In this document: positions 33,116 through 40,349 of the stretch, piece by piece
Position numbering within the stretch: the first letter of the stretch is position 1
Layout: each line of letters begins with the position of its first letter
Source: Paenibacillus antarcticus
GTDB taxonomy: Bacteria > Bacillota > Bacilli > Paenibacillales > Paenibacillaceae
Assembly (NCBI RefSeq): GCF_001637225.1
Contig: NZ_LVJI01000012.1
Location: 69,454 to 109,802 of the forward strand
Reading direction: 5' to 3'
Length of the DNA stretch: 40,349 nucleotides
The notes under the pieces: model-generated
What the model saw: only the letters and a program-made list of their open reading frames with translations
The model's database searches: none
Told to the model about the DNA's origin: nothing
Translations under genes and position numbers: made by a program

Positions 33116-33928
33116 TTGACCAAAATTATTAAAACCTTAACTATTGCCGGAAGTGACTCGAGCGGAGGCGCAGGCATTCAAGCAGATTTGAAAACTTTTG
33201 AAGAATATGGAACTTACGGTTTCAGCGCACTGACAACCATTGTTACGATGGATCCAGACAACGGCTGGCACCACAATGTATATCCAATTGATGCGGCTAT
33301 TGTTGCAGAACAACTGAAGACTATATTCGCAGGTGGGCCCGTTGATGCCATGAAGACAGGTATGCTCGGAAGTGTTGAAATTGTTCAAGTAACTGAGAAA
33401 GCCATTAAGAATAATCGCCAGACCAATGTAGTCATTGATCCGGTCATGGTATGTAAGGGAGAAGACGAAGTTCTGAATCCTGAGAGTGCTCATGCCATCC
33501 GCGATTTACTACTTCCATTAGCAACAGTAGTCACACCTAATCTATTTGAAGCCGGTGTCCTGTCGGGTCTTGGTAAACTCACTACAATTGAAGAAATGAA
33601 AGAAGCTGCGCGCCTAATTCATGAACTAGGAGCAAGTAATGTTGTCGTTAAAGGTGGCAAGTCGCTAGACGGAGATCAAGCGGTAGATGTCTTCTTTAAT
33701 GGCTCTGATTATACGATCTTTACAGCAGACAAAATTGAGCCTGCAACAAATCATGGAGCAGGATGTACCTTTGCCGCTGCGATCGCAGGTGGCCTTGCGA
33801 ATGGTCTATCGGTAGATGAGGCAATTGCGAAGGCAAAAGATTTCGTCTTAGCTGCCATTCGGAACGGTTTTGCATTCAATGAATATGTAGGACCTGTCTT
33901 CCATGGCGGATATCGCTTGGAGCAGTAG
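33116..33928 (+). CDS. pdxK: Pyridoxine/pyridoxal kinase (PdxK, ThiD-like)
   Basis: A 270-residue ribokinase-fold kinase closely resembling B. subtilis PdxK: LTIAGSDSSGGAGIQADLKT at the N-terminus, AMKTGMLGS and VVIDPVMVCKGEDEVLNP in the middle, and THGAGCTF-type NHGAGCTFAAAIAGGL at the C-terminus. It phosphorylates pyridoxine, pyridoxal and pyridoxamine in vitamin B6 salvage; the ThiD-like fold also allows hydroxymethylpyrimidine phosphorylation. The start is TTG, chosen because AAGGGG is 9 bp upstream and the family homology begins immediately. The gene stands alone with a strong terminator. Confidence 0.93.
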   Translation: MTKIIKTLTIAGSDSSGGAGIQADLKTFEEYGTYGFSALTTIVTMDPDNGWHHNVYPIDAAIVAEQLKTIFAGGPVDAMKTGMLGSVEIVQVTEKAIKNNRQTNVVIDPVMVCKGEDEVLNPESAHAIRDLLLPLATVVTPNLFEAGVLSGLGKLTTIEEMKEAARLIHELGASNVVVKGGKSLDGDQAVDVFFNGSDYTIFTADKIEPATNHGAGCTFAAAIAGGLANGLSVDEAIAKAKDFVLAAIRNGFAFNEYVGPVFHGGYRLEQ

Positions 33929-33961
33929 AATAATTTATTACGATTTGTATCAATAAGAAAC

Positions 33962-34008
33962 AATGGCAGTCTAGAGGCTTAATAAGCCCTCTGGACTGCC
34001 ATTTTTAT
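33962..34008. terminator. Strong terminator between pdxK and the hybrid kinase
   Basis: AATGGCAGTC (33962-33971) pairs with GACTGCCATT (33994-34003), extended by AGAGG/CCTCT inside, and is followed by T5 on the plus strand. It serves pdxK. The minus-strand tail (TGTTTCTT) could also terminate the convergent kinase gene. Confidence 0.85.
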
Positions 34009-34021
34009 TGATCAGCCATCA

Positions 34022-36034
34022 CTATTGCGTTTGAAGACAGCGCTCCAATACGTCTTCGATCGTACTTATTTTAATTGGTTTATTAATGAAATCTATCATA
34101 CCTAAGGACAAACATTGATCTTTATCGTTCTCTGATAACCTTGAAGTCACAGCTATGATATCAGGTCTGACCTGTTTCGGTATTTCCTCTACAATCAATC
34201 GTGTCGTCTCAAATCCGTCCATTTCCGGCATTTGGAGATCCATAAAGATGAGATCATATGATGAGCGCCCGAGCAAATTCATCACCTCATGACCATTCTT
34301 CGCACAATCAAAGGTATGCCCTAATTTATACAAAATACGTTCCATCAACATTTGGTGTATCGGATTGTCTTCTGCTACTAGAATGTGTAATTTGTCAGTC
34401 GAAGAAGTGATTTTATGAATGATTGTTGTATCCTCTTTTTCTATCTGAATCTGCGATGTAGATTCAGATAAGAAAAAGGACGTTGTTCTAATTGTAAAAA
34501 TAAAGATTGCACCGTTCTTCACATCTTCTTGCGCATGAATATGCCCGCCCATTAATTCAACAAGGGTTTTACAAATTGCTAATCCAAGTCCAGTACCACC
34601 ATACTTACGTGCCATTGAAGAATCTAATTGAGAGAACGGCTTGAACAAATCCACCATCTTAAGAGGAGGAATACCAATACCGCTATCCTTAATAACGAAC
34701 TCAATCTCTAAAGCACCATTTGGAAGTGATATTGGATTAACCGTTACATAAATTCCACCGCTCTTCGTAAATTTAACAGCGTTACCAATAACGTTTATTA
34801 ATACTTGTCGAAGTCGTGTGGCGTCACCAACAATGAGCTCAGGAATCTCTGCATCGATATAATACTCCATTTTCAAATCTCGTTCCAAGGTAGCTGCAGT
34901 AAATAATTCAAACGTTTCATGGAGCAAGGACTGTAACTCAAGCGGTTCCTCTTCTATTTCCATTTTGCCAGATTCCATTTTGGAGAAATCCAAAATGTCG
35001 TTAATTAAAGACATGAGTGCATCCGCACTGTTATGTATAATTCCAGCAAATCTTCTTTGTTCAGGATCAAGATCCAGTTCGAGAAGTAAGTCTGTCATCC
35101 CAATAACCCCATTCATAGGTGTACGAATCTCATGGCTCATCATGGCTAGAAATTCAGATTTGACGCGCAGGGCACTTTCCGCCTCTTCTTTCGCCTGCAA
35201 TAGATCCCGATCCAACCCTTTGCGCTTCGTGATATCTCTAGCAATAACGTAAACACCGACAACTTTTACTCCAATAACGATAGGAATATTAATGACGTCA
35301 TAGATAAAGGTATCGCCATAGGCATTCATCTCCTGTGTTTCATACCGCTGTACAATGCCATTCAATGATTCTTTGAAATAGTGTTCCGTGCTCTGTAAAT
35401 GATTGGGGGAGGTAACCGTTCGGAAATTTAACTTTCGCTGCTTGATTTCAGCACTTGTTATCCCCATTATTTGCTCGAAAGCTGGGTTGATTGACATATA
35501 ATTCCCAAGTAAGTCTAACGAATATATAAGATCTGGATGATGTTCGAACAAGGTTGCTGCGTCCCTAAATCGTTCCAACCCCTTATTACTTTGTTCCAGT
35601 TCAGCTTTGATCGCTTCTAATTCTTTTTTTTGTAGATCCAATTCAATAAATACCTTCACCTTACTTAGTAAAATATCTGTATTTACCGGTTTGAATAAGA
35701 AATCGACCGCTCCTGTTTCATAACCTTTATATACACTAGCGTCTTCTTTGTCGATAGCCGTTACAAATATAATCGGGATAAGTTTGGTCTTCTTATTACC
35801 ACGGAGAATCTCAGCAAGCTCAAATCCGTTCATTTCAGGCATATTTACATCAAGTAATAATAATGCAAAATCATGCCGAAGCGCTAAACCTAAGGCTTCC
35901 ATACCAGAGTGCGCTTTGTGAAATTCACAATCCAACGTATTTAATATTTTTTCCATCGCATATAAATTTTCTTCTCGATCATCTACGACTAGTATTTTGG
36001 CGATTAACTTTTCCTTTACAGCCATATTAGGCAT
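34022..36034 (-). CDS. Hybrid sensor kinase: REC-PAS-HisKA-HATPase-REC
   Basis: A 670-residue cytoplasmic protein with no membrane span. Residues 10-130 are a receiver ([10 protein letters not shown], phosphoacceptor Asp62 in [13 protein letters not shown], Lys in LFKPVN). A coiled coil links to a PAS domain (about 165-275). The HisKA domain carries [16 protein letters not shown] near residue 300. The ATPase domain shows [17 protein letters not shown] and [13 protein letters not shown] second receiver (about 550-665) has [10 protein letters not shown] and [21 protein letters not shown] precedes the ATG. It follows the larger kinase gene by 24 bp, so they form one operon, and the N-terminal receiver may take phosphate from it. 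Confidence 0.93.
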   Translation of the reverse strand: MPNMAVKEKLIAKILVVDDREENLYAMEKILNTLDCEFHKAHSGMEALGLALRHDFALLLLDVNMPEMNGFELAEILRGNKKTKLIPIIFVTAIDKEDASVYKGYETGAVDFLFKPVNTDILLSKVKVFIELDLQKKELEAIKAELEQSNKGLERFRDAATLFEHHPDLIYSLDLLGNYMSINPAFEQIMGITSAEIKQRKLNFRTVTSPNHLQSTEHYFKESLNGIVQRYETQEMNAYGDTFIYDVINIPIVIGVKVVGVYVIARDITKRKGLDRDLLQAKEEAESALRVKSEFLAMMSHEIRTPMNGVIGMTDLLLELDLDPEQRRFAGIIHNSADALMSLINDILDFSKMESGKMEIEEEPLELQSLLHETFELFTAATLERDLKMEYYIDAEIPELIVGDATRLRQVLINVIGNAVKFTKSGGIYVTVNPISLPNGALEIEFVIKDSGIGIPPLKMVDLFKPFSQLDSSMARKYGGTGLGLAICKTLVELMGGHIHAQEDVKNGAIFIFTIRTTSFFLSESTSQIQIEKEDTTIIHKITSSTDKLHILVAEDNPIHQMLMERILYKLGHTFDCAKNGHEVMNLLGRSSYDLIFMDLQMPEMDGFETTRLIVEEIPKQVRPDIIAVTSRLSENDKDQCLSLGMIDFINKPIKISTIEDVLERCLQTQ

Positions 36035-36058
36035 AGGTACCCTCCTTTCTTTTCACAC

Positions 36059-39000
36059 TTAATTAAGCAGCCATACTCGTATCAAAGATAGGAGATTGTC
36101 CGTATCTATTGGCTTCGTCATATAATCATTGGCGCCTCCATCAATACATTTCTCACGGTCACCCACCATGGCATTTGCCGTTAACGCGATAATGGGTAGC
36201 TTATTGAACTGAGGGTTCTCACGAATCCTCCGCATGGCTTCGTAGCCATCCATGACTGGCATCATGATATCCATAATAACCAACTCAATTCCCGCCACCT
36301 GATCCAGCATTTCCAAAGCAAGCTTGCCATTGTCCGCCATAAACACGTCCATTTCGTAATGTTGTAGCACCTTGGACATCGCAAATGTATTTCGTAAATC
36401 ATCATCCACTAACAATATTTTCTTACCTCTTAGCGTATTATCTGCATCTCGCAACATACGATCCCTTTGGCGCTGTTCAAATGGGAATGAAATATTTACG
36501 TTATGCAAGAACAATGAAACTTCTTTCAATAAGTGCTCCTGAGAATAAGCACCTTTGATAACAATGCTATCCGTGAACTGATGTAATTCATTATATTCCG
36601 CTTCTGTCAATTCTTTACCTGTGTTGATAATAATCGGCGGTATATGTGTTTCTTTCGATTCTTCGAGTCTTGATAGTAATTCAAAACCTGTCATGTCAGG
36701 AAGTTTCAAATCGAGAATCATACAATCATAGTCTTGCAATCGTAATCTTCCTAAACCCTCAGCTCCAGTATTTACACAATGAATCTCAATTTTTTTATTC
36801 TTCAACATTTCATAAATTGCCTTCTGATTATGGATATCATCCTCAATGACAAGCACCTGTTTAATACGTTCATTTATAATGACATCAATCCTAGTGAAAA
36901 TAGAATCCAAGTCAATGATACTTACCGGTTTCGAGAGAAAACTAACTGCCCCTCTCTCAAGCGAAGCTTCTCTTTCTTCTTTGCCCGTGATGATATGAAC
37001 AGGAATATGCCGTGTTTCACTATCATACTTAAGTAAGTCAAGCATCTTTAGTCCACTCATATCAGGAAGATCTAGATCTAGTAATACAGCACTAGGCATA
37101 TATTTCTTTATTAACTGAAGACCGCTGAATCCATCTTCCGCTACGATACATTTGAAGCCCTTCGTCTTGGATAGATGCAACAATATCTTCGCAAAATTCT
37201 TATCGTCTTCAACAATTAAGATCACTCTCTCATTTTGATGAGGTTCTATTTCTTTGCGGTCGTCAGCAATGAAAATTTTAATCCTTTGTGGGGTCATATT
37301 CTTATCATCCATTGTATCTAATAATAACTCATCCGTATGATTCACTGAGGATTCCTTCTTGGAAGAAACGATGTCCTTAAAGAATGCCCTACCGTTTATC
37401 GAATCACCCGTTGACGAGATATTCTCCATATCAAGCGGCAGGATTAAAGTAAACGTGCTCCCTATCCCCTCTTGACTCACCAGTTGGATTTCGCCACCAA
37501 GAAGCTTCGCTAGCTCCCGAGAAATGGTTAACCCCAATCCAGTTCCTCCGTATTTACGGCTTGTGGAGCCATCCGCTTGCTGAAACGATTCAAAAATCGC
37601 CTTTTGTTTATTCGGTGCGATTCCGATGCCCGAGTCCGTTACGATAAACGCCAAAGTATTATTTACGCCGAGCGCCTTATTTACAAATTGGACATTCTCT
37701 CCCGGTCGACAGACCCGTAAAGATACCGTTCCAGTGGAAGTGAATTTAAATGCATTAGACAGGAAATTAGTTAGTATTTGTTCTGTACGCTGTCCATCCG
37801 TTCTAATGCTCCACGGGGTGCCTTCTTCTATCTGCAGTTCGAACTGTAGACCTTTCTCCTGTGAAATAACATTGAATTGATATTTGAGGTTGTGGAAAAT
37901 GGATTCAAGCTTCACTTCTTCTGGTATAACATTTAGTTTCCCGGCCTCTACCTTTGATAAATCCAAAATATCATTAATGAGTGTCAACAAATTCAGACCG
38001 CCACTATGAATAATTTGTGCTGACTCAATCTGATCTCCCGTCAAATTCCCCTCCAAGTTATTAGCCAGGAGTTTCGCCAAGATCAGCAAGCTGTTAAGTG
38101 GTGTCCTTAACTCGTGGGACATGTTCGCTAAGAATTCTGACTTGTAATTACTCGCTAACTCCAATTCGTTCGCTTTCACCTCAAGATCATCCTTCGACAA
38201 TTGAATCATTTCATTCTGTTTGACGATATCCATGGTTTGCATTTCCAAACGTTTTGTTTTGACAGCCATCTCATCGTTAATTACTTGTAATTCCTCACTT
38301 TGAAGCTTCAATTTCTCTTCAGATAACTTCAACATGTGAGTCTGTTCTTCTAACTCTTCATTCGATTTCCGTAATTCTTCTTGTTGAATTTGTGCTTCCT
38401 CGGCTAATAATAATGCTTTTTCAGCAAGAAGCTGTGTCTCTAATAGAGATTCTTCCGTACGCTGACGGCTTGCAGCACTATTAATAATAACCCCTAAGGA
38501 TGTGGACAATAATTCCAGTAGATTATGTTGTGTCGGTGTGAATGCTTTAAAGGAAGCTAGTTCTATTACGGCTACAACCTCTTCTTCGAAAATAATTGGC
38601 ATCACAAGAATGGTAAGAGGTTTTCCTTCCCCAAGGCCCGAACTGATCTGAATATAATCATTCGGTACTTGAGTTAACAAAATAGGTTTCTTCTCCAATG
38701 CACATTGTCCGATCAATCCTTCTCCTAGTCGAAAACGTTGTGAAACATTTTCCCTTTCGATATAGGCATAGCTGCCCAGCAAGATAAAATCATCGATATG
38801 CTCGGAGTTTTTCCCGGTCTCTTTTACATAAAATGCACCTTGTCCTACTTCGATCAATTCAGAAATTTCAGAAATAAGCATTTTCCCTAACTTCTTCAAG
38901 TCTGTCATTCCTAATGAAAGTTCTGTCAAACGAGCCAGCCCAGCCTTTAACCAATATTGTCTTTCTTTCTCGGCTATCATTTCATGGAAGGTAAACCATA

Positions 39001-39994
39001 CTTGTATGAGCAAAGAGAGAGACACGAATATAATTAGCAAATTAAGTAGAATTATAAAGACGAACCCGCCAAACTCTTGCCCCCTACTTTGTTCTATTTG
39101 GCTTGCTATACTTACTCCGAATTCATCTTCCACTTGCTTCATTAGATCAATCTCATCCGTTGACTGTTGGTACCAATACTGTGGATCTACACTTGAATTC
39201 TTTCCATTAACAGCGTCCAACACAAGAAGTCGAATACGATTTACCTCATTAACGACTTGCCCTTTCACGACCGACTTATGTAGACTAAGCCAATTCGGAT
39301 ACGCATTCGCAACAAATCTGCTGAAATCAAGCTCTCGTTCTTTTTCCAATAACAGTAGGTTATTCTTATCCGTCTCTTTTATTGGATTTACATATAAAAT
39401 ACGAGAAATCAGGACTCGCTCTTGGCTCAATATAAATTTGCTTTTGGAAAAGCTCTGAAATGCTGTAAGCATGCTTGCGATTTCTATATTCGAACTCGTA
39501 ATTTTTATTTGATCTATCACATTAAAAAACGATCCAAACGTATCATCATAGTACGCAAGAATCGCTGTCTCATCCAATGTGTGATTGTCGATTAAATCCC
39601 GTTGATCATCAAGCTTATCCAACTTTCCTATGGCACGCATTAGATTATTCTCCATGGTGTAGTCCAGTTCACTTTTCGAAAAAGTTAGTACATATTCCTT
39701 AAGATTACCGATACTTTGATTCGAAATCTGTCGTTGACCAAGCATATTACTCCGCATAAGTTCCGATGGATCAGCATAATAACTTGATACCGTGGCCTGT
39801 TCCTTCTGAAGCTCATGGATTACGTCTAAAGCCTGTACTACAAGATTGGTCTTACTTTCTATTTGACTTAACTCCGCCCGATCGTTAAATTGGGTAACAA
39901 CCGCTGTAACAGAGAAATATAACAATCCAATCATGGGAATTAGAACCATCACCATTAGCTTTGTGTTCATCTTCAAATTCTTCATCCACAACAT
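36059..39994 (-). CDS. Giant hybrid sensor kinase: NIT-GAF-HisKA-HATPase-REC-REC-REC
   Basis: A 1311-residue membrane sensor. A span near residues 11-31 (LMVMVLIPMIGLLYFSVTAV) and another near 310-335 bound a helical nitrate/nitrite-sensing-type (NIT) domain containing IHELQKEQATVSSYY. A GAF domain (about 355-500), a long heptad-rich coiled coil (about 505-605) and the kinase core follow, with ANMSHELRTPLNSLL, NAFKF, TDSGIGIAP and [11 protein letters not shown]. Three receivers end the protein, with Asp in VLLDLDLPDMSG, MILDLKLPDMTG and VIMDIMMPVMDG. The ATG at 39994 is preferred since AGAGGG lies 8 bp upstream; the frame is open to 40039. Ligand and output are unknown. No dedicated output regulator follows, only the second hybrid kinase. 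Confidence 0.9.
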   Translation of the reverse strand: MLWMKNLKMNTKLMVMVLIPMIGLLYFSVTAVVTQFNDRAELSQIESKTNLVVQALDVIHELQKEQATVSSYYADPSELMRSNMLGQRQISNQSIGNLKEYVLTFSKSELDYTMENNLMRAIGKLDKLDDQRDLIDNHTLDETAILAYYDDTFGSFFNVIDQIKITSSNIEIASMLTAFQSFSKSKFILSQERVLISRILYVNPIKETDKNNLLLLEKERELDFSRFVANAYPNWLSLHKSVVKGQVVNEVNRIRLLVLDAVNGKNSSVDPQYWYQQSTDEIDLMKQVEDEFGVSIASQIEQSRGQEFGGFVFIILLNLLIIFVSLSLLIQVWFTFHEMIAEKERQYWLKAGLARLTELSLGMTDLKKLGKMLISEISELIEVGQGAFYVKETGKNSEHIDDFILLGSYAYIERENVSQRFRLGEGLIGQCALEKKPILLTQVPNDYIQISSGLGEGKPLTILVMPIIFEEEVVAVIELASFKAFTPTQHNLLELLSTSLGVIINSAASRQRTEESLLETQLLAEKALLLAEEAQIQQEELRKSNEELEEQTHMLKLSEEKLKLQSEELQVINDEMAVKTKRLEMQTMDIVKQNEMIQLSKDDLEVKANELELASNYKSEFLANMSHELRTPLNSLLILAKLLANNLEGNLTGDQIESAQIIHSGGLNLLTLINDILDLSKVEAGKLNVIPEEVKLESIFHNLKYQFNVISQEKGLQFELQIEEGTPWSIRTDGQRTEQILTNFLSNAFKFTSTGTVSLRVCRPGENVQFVNKALGVNNTLAFIVTDSGIGIAPNKQKAIFESFQQADGSTSRKYGGTGLGLTISRELAKLLGGEIQLVSQEGIGSTFTLILPLDMENISSTGDSINGRAFFKDIVSSKKESSVNHTDELLLDTMDDKNMTPQRIKIFIADDRKEIEPHQNERVILIVEDDKNFAKILLHLSKTKGFKCIVAEDGFSGLQLIKKYMPSAVLLDLDLPDMSGLKMLDLLKYDSETRHIPVHIITGKEEREASLERGAVSFLSKPVSIIDLDSIFTRIDVIINERIKQVLVIEDDIHNQKAIYEMLKNKKIEIHCVNTGAEGLGRLRLQDYDCMILDLKLPDMTGFELLSRLEESKETHIPPIIINTGKELTEAEYNELHQFTDSIVIKGAYSQEHLLKEVSLFLHNVNISFPFEQRQRDRMLRDADNTLRGKKILLVDDDLRNTFAMSKVLQHYEMDVFMADNGKLALEMLDQVAGIELVIMDIMMPVMDGYEAMRRIRENPQFNKLPIIALTANAMVGDREKCIDGGANDYMTKPIDTDNLLSLIRVWLLN

Positions 39995-40029
39995 TCCATA
40001 TACCCTCTTTTCTCGCTCTAGCAAACCAT

Positions 40030-40057
40030 ATTCTATCATTTCTTACTCTGTTTCCAA
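40030..40057 (-). promoter_or_regulatory. Promoter of the hybrid kinase operon
   Basis: On the minus strand TTGGAA (40057-40052), 16-bp spacer and TAGAAT (40035-40030), giving a short leader of about 30 nt before the ATG at 39994. Confidence 0.45.
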
Positions 40058-40211
40058 ATATAGTCTCTATATAAGAAGGGTAACACATTCATTAGCAACA
40101 AAGATATAAATGAATCTCTATGATTGCTATTCAACCAAATCCTATTTCGTAGGCATTGATGCCAATAATGCTCTAACGCATTTTTTTCGAAAGAAAAGAA
40201 CCCGCTCACTT

Positions 40212-40349
40212 TGAAGTGACCCCTGTCAAGTAGACAATTAACAAAAAGCAATATTTAAGCAGCCTGAGTCCTGTATTCGTAGGGGCTCAGGTTGTTTAGT
40301 TTCTTTTGAAAGCGTTCATGGTTGTAGAAATGGATGTACTGCTTAACGG
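40212..40349 (-). mobile_element. 3' end of an IS3-family insertion sequence
   Basis: The transposase end described below, plus about 45 bp of noncoding sequence ending near TGAAGTGACCCCTGTCAAG (40212 onward), which looks like an IS terminal repeat. The opposite end lies outside the window, so the boundary and target duplication cannot be verified. Confidence 0.5.
40255..40349 (-). CDS. IS3-family transposase (OrfB), C-terminal fragment
   Basis: The minus strand encodes VKQYIHFYNHERFQKKLNNL then SPYEYRTQAA and a stop at 40257-40255. This is the typical end of the DDE integrase of the IS3/IS150 group, in which YIxFYNxxRxxxxLxxxSPxxYR follows the catalytic Glu. Only the last 31 residues are in the window, so whether the element is intact is unknown. 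It points towards the kinase operon, about 200 bp from its promoter. Confidence 0.85.
   Translation of the reverse strand, partial: VKQYIHFYNHERFQKKLNNLSPYEYRTQAA

Noticed and set aside
39006..39458. 150-codon open frame opposite the NIT domain of the large kinase
   Set aside because: The Ser/Arg-rich composition is typical of an antisense shadow of a conserved coding region.
1..40349. Search by eye for CRISPR arrays, tRNA or rRNA genes, and prophage modules
   Set aside because: No regularly spaced repeats, no cloverleaf-like stretches and no phage structural operon were seen; the beta-helix gene alone does not make a prophage.

Overview
The window looks like the chromosome of a low-to-moderate GC endospore-forming Firmicute, most likely Paenibacillus or a close relative (Bacillales). 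This rests on strong AGGAGG ribosome binding sites, frequent GTG and TTG starts, and Bacillus-type homologues (PdxK, LrgA/LrgB, YqkB-like, YveK/YwqD-type polysaccharide regulators, a KatX-like catalase). The taxon is an inference from gene content; no rRNA or other phylogenetic marker is present.

1-3413: a possible broken gene end, then a YdjM-type membrane hydrolase gene under an apparent LexA (SOS) box, then a 700-residue beta-helix protein resembling phage tail-spike depolymerases. It converges on the polysaccharide operon across a shared hairpin.

3430-21776 (minus strand): a 15-gene surface polysaccharide (EPS/capsule) operon, read right to left. Order: YveK-like co-polymerase, tyrosine kinase, GalU, WecC-type UDP-sugar dehydrogenase, Tdh-type dehydrogenase, heparinase II/III-like enzyme, PaaK/CapK-like adenylating enzyme, GT4, Wzx flippase, FemAB/GNAT-like transferase, NodB-like deacetylase, Wzy/O-antigen ligase, two more glycosyltransferases, and a second FemAB/GNAT-like protein. 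No priming phosphoglycosyltransferase is present. The gap between the kinase gene and galU can fold into a pseudoknotted RNA followed by a terminator-like hairpin. That is the position held by the EAR (epsC) antitermination RNA in B. subtilis.

21777-22330: divergent control region. A small XRE repressor gene faces the operon, and two copies of the palindrome GATACA-N3-TGTATC lie in the two promoters, one exactly within the EPS promoter spacer.

22351-25445 (minus): a Gfo/Idh/MocA oxidoreductase with an SGNH esterase, then a compact two-gene unit of a CAP12/Pycsar-type TIR-like protein (predicted NADase or nucleotide-binding effector) with an uncharacterised C-terminal domain plus an overlapping 83-residue protein of unknown function. 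This is the best candidate for an undescribed (possibly anti-phage) system.

25655-33928: catalase, a large MMPL exporter with its TetR repressor and two matching palindromic operators, a YqkB-like Fe-S protein whose 3' end overlaps convergent lrgB, lrgAB, and pdxK.

34022-40349 (minus): two adjacent hybrid histidine kinases, one of which is a 1311-residue NIT-GAF-kinase with three receiver domains, then the 3' end of an IS3-family transposase running off the window.
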